This document shows positions 25,055-34,500 of a DNA stretch of 64,000 bases, one piece after another. The notes below the pieces were generated by a model, which was not told the origin of the DNA, did not search any database, and was given only the letters and a program-made list of their open reading frames with translations. The DNA comes from Zoogloea sp041908905. Lineage in GTDB: Bacteria > Pseudomonadota > Gammaproteobacteria > Burkholderiales > Rhodocyclaceae. Where the stretch lies: positions 28,154 through 92,153 of the forward strand of contig NZ_JAYREK010000012.1 in assembly GCF_041908905.1 (NCBI RefSeq), given 5' to 3'. The position numbers were made by a program, and so were the translations under genes. Each line of letters starts with the position of its first letter. Position 1 is the first letter of the stretch.

Positions 25055-25519
25055 ATGGCCCAGAACCTCATCTCCCTCGATCTCACCGACAATCTGCCCA
25101 AGTTCGATGCCGCGCTGGATGCCATCGAGCAGGTGATGGATATCTTCGTGTCCCTCACGCCGGAGCAGGTGCGGCGGCTCACCAAGATCGGGGACAAGAG
25201 CGAGACCTTCTGCCGGCAGACCACGGCGATCCTCGAGCAGAACCAGCAGGCGGTGCCGCCGGGCTTCGACCTGGAAGAGCTGAAGCGCGACCTGGCCGCC
25301 TACGACGCGCTGCGCCCGCGGCTGCTGCGCCTGCAGGCCCTGACGGCCAAGTGCGCCGACACCCGGGTGGCCCTCGGCAGCGACATCCAGGCGGCGAGCT
25401 ACGACGGTTACGGGCTGCTCAAGATGTTCGGCAAGGCCGACAACGTGGCGCCCCTGCAGGAGAGCATGCGCTCCAACGTCCGACGCAAATCGCCGGCCCC
25501 GGGCCAGGATGCGGCCTGA
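25055..25519 (+). CDS. small protein of unknown function
   Basis: A 154-residue soluble, probably all-helical protein without signal peptide or membrane segment. It contains DLTDNLPKFDAALDAIEQVMD, LTPEQVRRLTKIGDKSETFC, and a C-terminal ALGSDIQAASYDGYGLLKMFG. I do not recognise a named family; it reminds me of short uncharacterised proteins found in accessory regions. The ATG follows TCAGGA at proper spacing. Upstream, an AT-rich stretch (24961-25045) with TAATAT could be its promoter. It stands alone between a REP-like element and a hairpin array. Confidence 0.7.
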   Translation: MAQNLISLDLTDNLPKFDAALDAIEQVMDIFVSLTPEQVRRLTKIGDKSETFCRQTTAILEQNQQAVPPGFDLEELKRDLAAYDALRPRLLRLQALTAKCADTRVALGSDIQAASYDGYGLLKMFGKADNVAPLQESMRSNVRRKSPAPGQDAA

Positions 25520-25903
25520 GCCTTCGGGGTGCTCCCGCTGGGCGGGGGGTGGCGTTTCATCGACGGAGGGTGGCCATCACCCTCCGTCGCCTCACTTTTA
25601 ATCGGCCGAGGGTGGGCAGCAGCCTCGGCCGCCTCATTTTTAGGCGGCGGGGGGGGTCTCCGGGCCCCTCGGTCGCCTCATTTTTAGGCAAAACGGGGGC
25701 CCGGGAACCCTCGACTGCCTAATCCTTAGGCGACGTCGCCTCAAAATGAGGCAACTGAGGGTAACTCCGATCCCCCGGTATCACCTGACGGCATCCCCGA
25801 AAAGGCTTACGGCCAAGCGCCTTGGGGGCGGCGGTGCATGGTCGAGATTTCCGCCTGCGTCCTTCATACTCCCAGACACCACCAGAATCAGGAGATTTGC
25901 GCC
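25520..25903. other. 384-base intergenic region holding a hairpin array
   Basis: No coding gene is seen here. The first two thirds consist of the alternating hairpin array listed separately (25562-25752). The rest leads into the DUF1016 gene and contains its ribosome site AGGAG at 25890-25894. Confidence 0.6.
25562..25752 (+). repeat. array of alternating hairpins with a 15-base spaced core (GCCTCATTTTTAGGC)
   Basis: The core GCCTCATTTTTAGGC is exact at 25631-25645 and 25675-25689. Variants are at 25589 (GCCTCACTTTTAATC), 25717 (GCCTAATCCTTAGGC) and 25738 (GCCTCAAAATGAGGC), i.e. spacing 42, 44, 42 and 21 bases. Between cores are G-rich hairpins: GACGGAGGGTG/CACCCTCCGTC (perfect 11 bp, 25562-25588), GGCCGAGG/CCTCGGCC (perfect 8 bp, 25604-25630), then two weaker ones. 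Core halves also pair with each other, as in AGGCGACGTCGCCT. The function is unknown. Confidence 0.8.
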
Positions 25904-26974
25904 ATGAAGCCTCCCTCGATGGAATTCATGCCGCTGGTGAACGAGCTGCGCGGCCTGATCGAGCAGGCCCGCCAGCATGTCGCGCAGACGGCCAACAGCA
26001 CGCTGACCTTGTTGCACTGGAAGCTCGGAGCCCGGACTCAGGGAGAAATTCTGCAGGGCGCACGAGCAAGCTATGGCGAAGAGATTTTGCCGACACTGTC
26101 GGCAAAATTGGTTCCCGAGTACGGCAAGGGCTTCAGTGCCCGGAACCTGTCCCGGATGATCCAGTTCGCCGAGGCCTTCCCCGACGAGCCGGTTGTCGCG
26201 GCGCTGTCGCAACACCTGAGCTGGAGCCACTTCGTCGAGATCCTGCCGCTCAAGAAGCCGCTCGAGCGCGAGTTCTACGCCGAGATGTGCCGCATCGAGC
26301 GCTGGAGCGTGCGCGCCCTGCGCGAGCGCATCGGCAGCCAGCTCTACCTGCGCACGGCGCTCTGCAAGCAGCCCGAAGCACTGGTCGATGCTGAGCTTGC
26401 CAGGCTGCGCGCGGGTGGCCAGATGACGCCCGAGCTGGTGTTCCGCGACCCCTACATGCTGGACTTCCTCGGCCTGGCCGACGGCCATAGCGAGCGTGAC
26501 CTCGAAGCCGCGATCCTGCGCGACATGGAGCGCTTTCTGCTGGAGATGGGCGCCGGCTTCACCTTCGTCGCCCGCCAGAAGCGCATCAGCGTGGGGAGTG
26601 ACGACTTCTATCTCGACCTGCTGTTCTACCACCGGCATCTGCGCCGACTGGTGGCGGTGGAGTTGAAGCTGGAGAAGTTCCAGCCCGCCCACAAGGGCCA
26701 GATGGAGCTGTACCTGCGCTGGCTCGACAAATACGACCGGGCCGCGGGCGAGGAGTCGCCCATCGGCCTGATCCTGTGCGCCCAGGCCGACACCGAGCAG
26801 ATCGAACTGCTGGACCTCGGCAGCGCCAATATCCGGGTCGCCGAGTACCTGGACAAGATTCCCGACATGCAGCTGCTGCGCGAGCAGTTGCACCGCTCGG
26901 TGCAGCGGGCGCGCGAACAGGCCGCCCAAGACGCGTTGCCGCCCGCGGCGGGGCCCGATGAAAAAGGGCACTGA
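25904..26974 (+). CDS. DUF1016 (YhcG-type) PDDEXK nuclease-family protein
   Basis: A 356-residue protein with an N-terminal DUF1016 helical domain (STLTLLHWKLGARTQG, EYGKGFSARNLSRMIQFAEAFP) and a C-terminal PDDEXK nuclease domain. The putative catalytic residues are Asp238 (FYLDLLFYH), Glu253 and Lys255 (VAVELKLEKF). Such proteins are scattered in mobile and defence-associated regions; their natural role is unproven. Here no restriction-modification partner is next to it, so it is a lone gene. The ATG follows AGGAG ten bases upstream. A 25-bp perfect palindrome lies inside the reading frame. Confidence 0.88.
   Translation: MKPPSMEFMPLVNELRGLIEQARQHVAQTANSTLTLLHWKLGARTQGEILQGARASYGEEILPTLSAKLVPEYGKGFSARNLSRMIQFAEAFPDEPVVAALSQHLSWSHFVEILPLKKPLEREFYAEMCRIERWSVRALRERIGSQLYLRTALCKQPEALVDAELARLRAGGQMTPELVFRDPYMLDFLGLADGHSERDLEAAILRDMERFLLEMGAGFTFVARQKRISVGSDDFYLDLLFYHRHLRRLVAVELKLEKFQPAHKGQMELYLRWLDKYDRAAGEESPIGLILCAQADTEQIELLDLGSANIRVAEYLDKIPDMQLLREQLHRSVQRAREQAAQDALPPAAGPDEKGH
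26084..26108. repeat. 25-bp perfect palindrome inside the DUF1016 gene
   Basis: ATTTTGCCGACA, a central C, then TGTCGGCAAAAT: 12-bp arms without mismatch, inside the coding sequence for EILPTLSAKL. Such a long exact palindrome is not expected by chance in coding DNA of this size. It could be a binding or insertion target or a hairpin in the mRNA. Confidence 0.8.
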
Positions 26975-27110
26975 AGCTGACTCCCCAGCAGGAAACCCGC
27001 TCCCCTATGCCAAGCCCGCCCGCGCGCCTGCGGCGTTCCCGGATAGTGGTCGGCGGCGAAGCGCGCTAATCTTCCGCCTGCCCCTGACTCCTGACGCGCC
27101 CCAACCGACC

Positions 27111-28502
27111 ATGCCCCTGCCCGCCCCCTTCTCCGCCCTGCTCGCCGAGCGCTTCGGCAAGCGCTTTTCCACCGCCGAGGCCGTGCGCACCCACCACGGC
27201 CACGACGAGTCCCACTTTCCCGACGCGCTGCCCGACGGGGTGGTGTGGGCCCATTCGACGGCCGAGGTGGTCGAGATCGTAAACCTGTGCCGCGAGCACC
27301 GCGTGCCGCTGATCCCCTACGGCGCCGGCAGCTCGCTGGAGGGCCACATCCTGGCGGTCAATGGCGGGCTGTGCCTGGATCTCTCCGAGATGAACCAGAT
27401 CGTCGCCATCCACGGCGAGGACATGGACGCCGTGGTGCAGCCCGGCGTGACGCGCAAGACGCTCAACGCGGCGCTGCACGGCACCGGCCTGTTCTTCCCG
27501 ATCGACCCGGGCGCCGACGCGTCGCTCGGCGGCATGGTGTCGACGCGCGCCTCGGGCACCAACGCGGTGCGCTACGGCACGATGCGCGAGAACACCCTCG
27601 GCCTCGAGGTGGTGCTGGCCGACGGGCGGGTGATCCGCACCGGCGGGCGGGCCCGCAAGTCGTCGGCGGGCTACGACCTGACCCGCCTGTTCGTCGGCTC
27701 GGAGGGCACCCTGGGCATCGTCACCGAGGTCACGGTGCGCCTGCACCCGCTGCCCGAGGCGATGTCGAGCGCCACCTGCGCGTTTCCCGACGTGGCCAGC
27801 GCGGTGCAGACGGTGATCCAGACCATCCAGCTCGGCGTGCCGGTGGCACGCATCGAGCTGCTCGACACCCTCACCGTGCAGGCCGTCAACCGCTACAGCA
27901 AGACCACCCTGCGCGAGGCCCCGATGCTGTTCTTCGAGTTCCACGGCTCGCCCACCGGCGTCGAGGAGCAGGCCCAGACGGTGCAGGAGATCGCCCGCGA
28001 CAACGGCGGCGAGGGCTTCGAGTGGGCCACCCGCCAGGAAGACCGCAACCGCCTGTGGCACGCCCGCCACCAGGTGCTGCACGCCAGCATCAACCTGGTG
28101 CCCGATTGCAAGGCCATCTCCACCGACGTCTGCGTGCCGATCTCGCGCCTCGCCGAGGCGATCACCGGCACCCAGGACGACATCGCCGCCAGCGGGCTGA
28201 TCGCCCCCATCGTCGGCCACGTGGGCGACGGCAACTTCCACGTGGTGATCCTCACCCACCCCGACCAGCCCGAGCAGGTGGAGGCCGCCGAAGCGCTCGG
28301 CCGGCGCATCGTCGAGCGCGCGCTGGCCCTCGACGGCACCTGCACCGGCGAGCACGGGATCGGCATCGGCAAGCAGGACTTCCTGCTCGCCGAGCACGGC
28401 GAGGCGGTGGCGGTGATGGCCAGCCTCAAGGCCACCCTCGACCCGCTCAACCTGCTCAACCCCGGCAAGGTGCTGCCGCCCGGCGTGGTGCAGGCGGCCT
28501 GA
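27111..28502 (+). CDS. FAD-linked 2-hydroxyacid dehydrogenase (D-lactate dehydrogenase / GlcD type)
   Basis: A 463-residue flavoprotein of the VAO family. The FAD-binding part shows PYGAGSSLEGH, DPGADASLGGMVSTRASGTNAVRYGT and GSEGTLGIVTEVTVRL. The substrate domain has HVGDGNFHVVIL and ends TGEHGIGIGKQ and LNPGKVLPPG. It oxidises D-lactate or glycolate, passing electrons to cytochrome c or quinone. The absence of glcE/glcF neighbours favours a stand-alone D-lactate dehydrogenase. The ATG at 27111 gives the usual length; upstream in-frame sequence looks non-coding. Confidence 0.9.
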   Translation: MPLPAPFSALLAERFGKRFSTAEAVRTHHGHDESHFPDALPDGVVWAHSTAEVVEIVNLCREHRVPLIPYGAGSSLEGHILAVNGGLCLDLSEMNQIVAIHGEDMDAVVQPGVTRKTLNAALHGTGLFFPIDPGADASLGGMVSTRASGTNAVRYGTMRENTLGLEVVLADGRVIRTGGRARKSSAGYDLTRLFVGSEGTLGIVTEVTVRLHPLPEAMSSATCAFPDVASAVQTVIQTIQLGVPVARIELLDTLTVQAVNRYSKTTLREAPMLFFEFHGSPTGVEEQAQTVQEIARDNGGEGFEWATRQEDRNRLWHARHQVLHASINLVPDCKAISTDVCVPISRLAEAITGTQDDIAASGLIAPIVGHVGDGNFHVVILTHPDQPEQVEAAEALGRRIVERALALDGTCTGEHGIGIGKQDFLLAEHGEAVAVMASLKATLDPLNLLNPGKVLPPGVVQAA

Positions 28503-28521
28503 GCCCGGGCGCTGCCGGCGG

Positions 28522-29778
28522 CTAGGCCAGCAGCCCCAGCGGGGCCGGGGCCGGGAGCCCCGGAAAGACCAGCGCCTGCTCGCGGCCGGACAGCGTCAAC
28601 AATTCGGCCAGCACCGGGCGGTGGTCGGTGGTGGCGGCCAGGTCGACGCCCTGGTCGAGGCGCGGCGTGTCCAGCCCCGGCCACGCGCCGAACATCCGCC
28701 CGCCGCGCACGCCGTCGCCGAGCACCAGCATCGCCGAGCCGTGGCCGTGGTCGGTGCCCTGGCTGCGGTTGGCCCGCAGGCGCCGGCCGAACTCGGTCAT
28801 CACCACCACGCGGACGGGCCGCCCGGCGGCGGCCATGTCCTGGTGGAAGGCCGCCAGCCCCCGGGCGAGCGTGCCCACCAGGGCGTTGAAACGGCCCGGC
28901 TGGGCGTCGTGGGTGTCCCAGCTGGCGTGGTCGATGCACGCGACGCGCAGCCCCACGTCCATCCGCGCCAGCCGGGCAATCGCCTGCAGGCCCTGGGTGA
29001 AGCCGTTGTTGTCGTAAGCGGCCCCCGCCGGGGCGTAAGGGGCCGGACGGCCGTCCGGCAGGCGCGGCAGGCGGGCCTCCACCAGCGCGGAGCGCGCCAG
29101 CACGCCGGCGCCGGCGCGGCGCACCGGATCGGTGGCACCCGGCGGGTAGAGACGGCCGAGCACCGCGGCCGCCTCCCGCCCGCCGGCCAGCGGCAGGCCA
29201 CCGGCGAGATCCGGCGCCGCCAGCGCATCGTCGAAGCGCGCCAGCGCTGCCGACACCCCCGCGTTGGCCGACAGGGCGGCGATGCGCCCGGCGGCGGCGC
29301 CCTCGCCGAGGGTGGCGAGATAGCGGGTCAGCCAGCCGGTGTCGGTGCGGGCATAGTCGGCCACGCTCACCACCCCGCGCTCGATCAGATCCTGGGCCTC
29401 GAAGTGGCTGCGGGTGGCGTTCTGCAGCCCGCAGGCGTGCAGCACGGCAAGCCGGCCGCCCTGGTACAGCTCGAACAACGGAGCGGCCTCGGGGTGGAGG
29501 CGGAAGTCGATGCCGTCGGCCAGCCCGTTGGCCAGCGCCAGTCCCGGCCGCTCGCCGCCATCGAGCACCCGCAGCTCGGGCGGGCGGGCCTCGACGTAGG
29601 CCTTCTCGTTGGCCGGCCCGACGAGGTTCAGCCCGTCGCAGCCGCCGCGCTGGAAGACCAGCACCAGCAAGGGCGGGGCAGGCCCGTCGGCAGCGAAGGC
29701 GAGCCGGCCGAGGCACAGCCCGGGGGCGAAGGCGCCGGCGGCGGCGCAGGCCTTGAGGAAATCCCGGCGGGTGGTCAT
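28522..29778 (-). CDS. DUF1501 protein with Tat signal
   Basis: A 418-residue exported protein. The N terminus MTTRRDFLKACAAAGAF is a twin-arginine signal. DUF1501 proteins belong to the alkaline-phosphatase/sulfatase-like fold; here VLVFQRGGCDGLNLV, ACIDHASWDTHD and TEFGRRLRANRSQGTDHGHG are the typical blocks. It lies 13 bases after the DUF1800 gene, the usual partner, so both are expressed together. The substrate is unknown. Confidence 0.9.
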   Translation of the reverse strand: MTTRRDFLKACAAAGAFAPGLCLGRLAFAADGPAPPLLVLVFQRGGCDGLNLVGPANEKAYVEARPPELRVLDGGERPGLALANGLADGIDFRLHPEAAPLFELYQGGRLAVLHACGLQNATRSHFEAQDLIERGVVSVADYARTDTGWLTRYLATLGEGAAAGRIAALSANAGVSAALARFDDALAAPDLAGGLPLAGGREAAAVLGRLYPPGATDPVRRAGAGVLARSALVEARLPRLPDGRPAPYAPAGAAYDNNGFTQGLQAIARLARMDVGLRVACIDHASWDTHDAQPGRFNALVGTLARGLAAFHQDMAAAGRPVRVVVMTEFGRRLRANRSQGTDHGHGSAMLVLGDGVRGGRMFGAWPGLDTPRLDQGVDLAATTDHRPVLAELLTLSGREQALVFPGLPAPAPLGLLA

Positions 29779-29791
29779 CTCGTCGTCTCCG

Positions 29792-31408
29792 TCAGCAGGT
29801 CTGGAATTCGGCGCTCATCGCGGCAAACGCCGCCACGCGCCGCAGCAGGGCGGCGTCGGCGGGCTTTCCCGCGTCGAGGGGCCGCTCGGGCGGCACGGCG
29901 AGCCCGGCCAGGATGTCGGCGCCAACCTGCCCGGCGGCCGAGCCCAGCAGCCGGGCCGCGATGGCGTCCGCCGCCGGCCCGGCGGTGCGGGCCCCATCGA
30001 CGAGCCCGCGCGGGTCGAGGCTGCCGTTGCCCCAGCGGTTCTCCATCAGGCCCTGGACCAGCTGCCAGCGCTGGCGCATGCCGTTGGCGCTCAGCCAGTA
30101 GGCGGCCTCCTCCGGATGGCCGGTGGGCGGCCCCCAGCCGAACAGGCGCTGCCCGGCCGCGGCGAGGGCGCCGACCAGCCCCTCGCTGGCGCTGAAGTCG
30201 CTGCCGGTGGCCCGCACGAAGGCCGCCGCGAGCTCCAGCGGACGGCGCACCCGGGCCCCGCCGCTGCGGGCGAAGTCGGGCGAGCGGGCGATCAGCTCGA
30301 CGACCCGGGCGATCTGGTCGGGCTGGCGGCGGGCGCGCCACCACAGGTCGGCGGCCGCCGAGAGCAGCCTCGGCGAGGCGCCTTCGCCGACCAGCCGGCG
30401 GCACAGCTTGCCGCTCACGTGGCGGGCCGTGGCCGGGTGGTCGGCGATCAGGTCGAGCACCTTGCGGCCATCGGCCCGGGCCGGCTGGAAGGGGTCGAAC
30501 TCCACGCCCAGCACGCGCTTCTGGTACGGGTCGTGCCACGACTCCACATAGGCGAAGCGCCCGCTGGCCGGCAGGCGGTCGGCCCCGCCGAGGCCGCTGC
30601 CGTCCTCCACGCCCCAGCCGGTGAAGGCCCGCGCGGCCTCATAGACGTCCTGGTCGATGAAACCGCCGGGTTGCCCCTTCAGCGCGCCGGGCACCTCGCG
30701 CCAGCGGTTGTAGAACTCGTTGAGGTAGTGCTCGCGACCGAAGCTGTGCAGCTCGAACAGCTCCCGCGCGTAGTTCTCGTTGGCGGCCCCGGCGCGGGAC
30801 GAGCGGTTGTTGAGGTAGAACAGCATCGCCGTGCTGCCGGCGACGGCCTCGAGGAAGTCCCGGAAGTTGCCCAGCGCATGGCAGCGGATCACGTCGCGGT
30901 CGTAGGCGGGCAGCGCCACCGCCACCTGCACGGACTGGCTGGCATCCACGTTGAAGTGGTTGTGCCAGAAATCCACCAGCACCTCGCGCAGCTGCCAGCG
31001 GCCATGCACCGCGCGGATCAGGCACGCGGCGGCCACCTCGAGGCGCGGGCGGAAGCGCTCCGCCCCGGCCATCGGGCGCTTGTAGTCGGTGAGCGGCCAG
31101 AGGGCCTCGATGGGCGCGGCGAGGGTGGCGAGCGGGCGCAGCGCGTCGGCGGCCGGGTACTCGGGCGCCGGGGCCTTGCCCGCGTCGTAGCGGATGCGCA
31201 GGCGGGCGGCCTCGAGCCGGTCGCGGCAGGCCGGGTCGTCGCCGTCGGGGGGCGCCAGCTGCTCGGCAATCCACGCGGCGGGCCCCATATCGCGGAGCTG
31301 CGCGCGCTCGTCGGCCGGGCCGGCGCCGAAGGCCAGGCGGCCGAGGATCAGTTCGTCAGAGGGCGTTGCCGGGGTGTCGCCACCGCGTCCGGTTTTTCGC
31401 TTGGCCAT
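29792..31408 (-). CDS. DUF1800 protein
   Basis: A 538-residue protein with DUF1800 signatures: LILGRLAFGAGPADE near the N terminus, VLVDFWHNHFNVDAS, NENYARELFELHSFG, EAARAFTGWGV and HDPYQKRVLG. No Tat or Sec signal is visible from the chosen ATG, which follows TGGAAG. An earlier in-frame start gives only a short Cys-containing tail. DUF1800 always seems to accompany DUF1501, as here, but no activity is established. It is divergent from the indolepyruvate oxidoreductase gene. Confidence 0.88.
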   Translation of the reverse strand: MAKRKTGRGGDTPATPSDELILGRLAFGAGPADERAQLRDMGPAAWIAEQLAPPDGDDPACRDRLEAARLRIRYDAGKAPAPEYPAADALRPLATLAAPIEALWPLTDYKRPMAGAERFRPRLEVAAACLIRAVHGRWQLREVLVDFWHNHFNVDASQSVQVAVALPAYDRDVIRCHALGNFRDFLEAVAGSTAMLFYLNNRSSRAGAANENYARELFELHSFGREHYLNEFYNRWREVPGALKGQPGGFIDQDVYEAARAFTGWGVEDGSGLGGADRLPASGRFAYVESWHDPYQKRVLGVEFDPFQPARADGRKVLDLIADHPATARHVSGKLCRRLVGEGASPRLLSAAADLWWRARRQPDQIARVVELIARSPDFARSGGARVRRPLELAAAFVRATGSDFSASEGLVGALAAAGQRLFGWGPPTGHPEEAAYWLSANGMRQRWQLVQGLMENRWGNGSLDPRGLVDGARTAGPAADAIAARLLGSAAGQVGADILAGLAVPPERPLDAGKPADAALLRRVAAFAAMSAEFQTC

Positions 31409-31591
31409 CGCGGGCTTCCAGTCGTCATTCCGGAGGCAAGCATAAACGGAGCACTTTGCATGAGGCTTGCAGCCGGCTGGAACCGACACCGCCGGTTGGT
31501 ATCAAATTGTCAGCAGCTTCGCCCGACACGGCGCATCTCCCCCGCGCCTGCCGATCCCGCAGTCGTCAGCCGATCATGCGAGGAGTTCACC

Positions 31592-34500
31592 ATGGCCGAG
31601 CAGGACCCCCGCCCCGTCCGCAGCAGCTCCCTGGACGACAAATACACCACCGAATCCGGCCGCGTGTATCTCACCGGCTACCAGGCGCTGGTGCGCCTGC
31701 CGATGATCCAGCGGGAGCGCGACCGGGCCGCCGGGCTCAACACCGCCGGCTTCGTGTCCGGCTACCGGGGCTCGCCGCTGGGCGGGCTGGATCTCAGCCT
31801 GTGGAAGGCCGCCGACCATCTGGCCGAGCACGACATCGTGTTCCAGCCCGGCATCAACGAAGACCTGGCCGCCACCGCGGTGTGGGGCACCCAGCAGCTG
31901 GCCCTGTCGCCCAAGGCGCGGGTGCAGGGGGTGTTCGCGATGTGGTACGGCAAGGGGCCGGGGGTCGACCGCTGCGGCGACGTGTTCCGCCACGCCAACG
32001 CCGCCGGCAGCAGCAGGTTTGGCGGCGTGCTGGCGATCGCCGGCGACGATCACGCGGCCAAGTCGTCCACCCTGCCCCACCAGACCGACCACTTCTTCAA
32101 GTCGATGATGATGCCGGTGCTGGCCCCGGCCGGGGTGCAGGAGTACCTCGACTTCGGCGTGCACGGCTGGGCGCTGTCGCGCTGGTCGGGCTGCTGGGTG
32201 GCCTTCAAGGCGGTGGCCGACACCGTCGAGACCTCGGCCTCGGTGGACGTGGACCCGATGCGGGTGGTGGTGCGCGAACCCGACGACTTCGAGATGCCCG
32301 ACGGCGGCCTCAACCTGCGCTGGCCCGACCCGCCGCTGGTGCAGGAGAAGCGCCTGCTCCACCACAAGCTCTACGCGGCGCTGGCCTACTGCCGGGCCAA
32401 CGGGCTCAACCGGGTGGTGATCGACTCGCCGCAGCCGCGGCTGGGCATCATCACCGCCGGCAAGAGCTACCTCGACGTGCGCCAGGCCCTCGACGACCTG
32501 GGCATCGACGCGGCCCTCGCCGCCGAGATCGGCATCCGGCTCTACAAGGTGGGCATGGTGTGGCCCCTCGAGGCCGACGGGGTGCGCCGCTTCGCCGAGG
32601 GCCTCGACGAGATCCTGGTGGTCGAGGAGAAGCGCCAGCTCATCGAATACCAGCTCAAGGAAGAGCTCTACAACTGGCGCGAGGACGTGCGCCCGCGGGT
32701 GGTCGGCAAGTTCGACGAGAAGGGCGAGTGGGCGCTGCTGCGCGGCACCGGCGCCGACGGCCACATCGTGGTGGACCACGGCGACTGGCTGCTGCCCGCC
32801 GCCGGCGAGCTGACCCCGGCGATGATCGCCAAGGTGATCGCCGGGCGCATCGGGCGCTTCTTCACGTCGGAGCACATCGAGCAGCGGCTGGCCTTCCTGC
32901 AGGCCAAGGAGGCCCTGCTCGGCCACCGCGTGTTCGCCATCGACCGGGTGCCCACCTTCTGCCCCGGCTGCCCCCACAACACCTCGACCCGGGTGCCCGA
33001 CGGCAGCCGCGCGGTGGCCGGCATCGGCTGCCACTACATGGTCAGCTTCATGCCCGACCGCCACACCGCCACCTTCAGCCACATGGGCGGCGAGGGGGTG
33101 CCGTGGGTCGGCCAGGCGCCCTTCACCGACGAGCGCCACATCTTCGCCAACCTGGGCGACGGTACCTACTTCCACTCGGGCATCCTGGCCATCCGCCAGG
33201 CGGTGGCGGCCTTCAACCGCCCGCGCCACGGCCGCCAGCCGACCAGCGGCATCACCTACAAGATCCTCTTCAACGACGCGGTGGCGATGACCGGCGGCCA
33301 GCCGGTGGATGGCGAGCTGGGCGTGCCCCAGCTGCTGCGCCAGCTGCAGGCCGAGGGGGTGGGCACCATCGTGCTCGTCACCGATGGCAGCGAGACGCCC
33401 TGGCGGGTGTCCGACCTCCCCCATGGCGTGCAGCTGCGCCACCGGGACGAGCTGGACGTGATCCAGCGCGAGCTGCGCACCCTGGCCGGCGTGTCGGTGA
33501 TCGTCTATCACCAGACCTGCGCGGCCGAGAAGCGCCGCCGCCGGAAGCGCGGCACCTACCCCGACCCGCAGACCCGCGTGTACATCAACGAGGCGGTGTG
33601 CGAAGGCTGCGGAGACTGCGGCCGCGAGTCCAACTGCATGGCGATCCTGCCCGTCGAGACCGAGTTCGGCCGCAAGCGCCAGATCGACCAGTCGGCCTGC
33701 AACAAGGACTACTCGTGCATGAACGGCTTCTGCCCGAGCTTCGTCACCATCGAGGGCGGCCGCCTGCGCCACGGCCGCGCCCAGGCCGGCAAGGGCGAGC
33801 GCTTCGGCCCGCTGCCCGCACCCCGGCTTCCGGCCACCGACAAGCCGTGGGGCATCCTCGTCACCGGCGTCGGCGGCACCGGCGTGGTGACCATCGGCGC
33901 GCTGATCGGCATGGCCGCCCACCTGGACGGCAAGGGCGTCACCGTGCTCGACATGACCGGCCTCGCCCAGAAGGGCGGCTCGGTGTTCAGCCACATCCGC
34001 ATCGCCGACCGGCCCGCCGACCTCCACGCGGTGCGCATCGCCACCGGCGAGGCCAACGCGGTGATCGGCGGCGACCTGGTCGTCACCGCCAGCGTCGACG
34101 CCCTCGCCAAGATGGCCGTCGGCACCCACGGGGTGGTCAATTGCTTCGAGACGCCCACCTCGGAGTTCACCCGCAACCCGGACTGGGCCTTCCCGCAAGA
34201 CAAGATGCAGGCCGCCATCGTCGAGGCCGTCGGCCAGAAGAACTTCGATTTCCTCGACGCCGGCAGCCTCGCCACCAAGCTGCTCGGCGACGCCATCGCC
34301 ACCAACCTGTTCCTGCTCGGCTACGCCTGGCAGCGGGGCTGGGTGCCGGTGAGCGAGGCTAGCCTCGACCGGGCCATCGAGCTCAACGGCGCCGCCGTCG
34401 AGATGAACCGCCAGGCCTTCCTGTGGGGCCGCCGCGCCGCCATCGACCTGGCCGCCGTGCAGCGCGAGGTGAGCCCGGCGCCGGTGATCCGCCTGCGCCC

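Noticed and set aside
25562..25752. CRISPR array or integron attC cluster
   Set aside because: The repeat core is only 15 bases, spacers are themselves palindromic and of related sequence, and no cas or integrase gene is present. The GCCTAA/TTAGGC ends recall attC, but their order and spacing do not fit.
25562..26974. Type III toxin-antitoxin system (repeat RNA plus toxin)
   Set aside because: The repeats are less uniform than known antitoxin RNAs, and the downstream gene is a 356-residue DUF1016 protein, not a ToxN-like endoribonuclease. It is kept only as a loose analogy.
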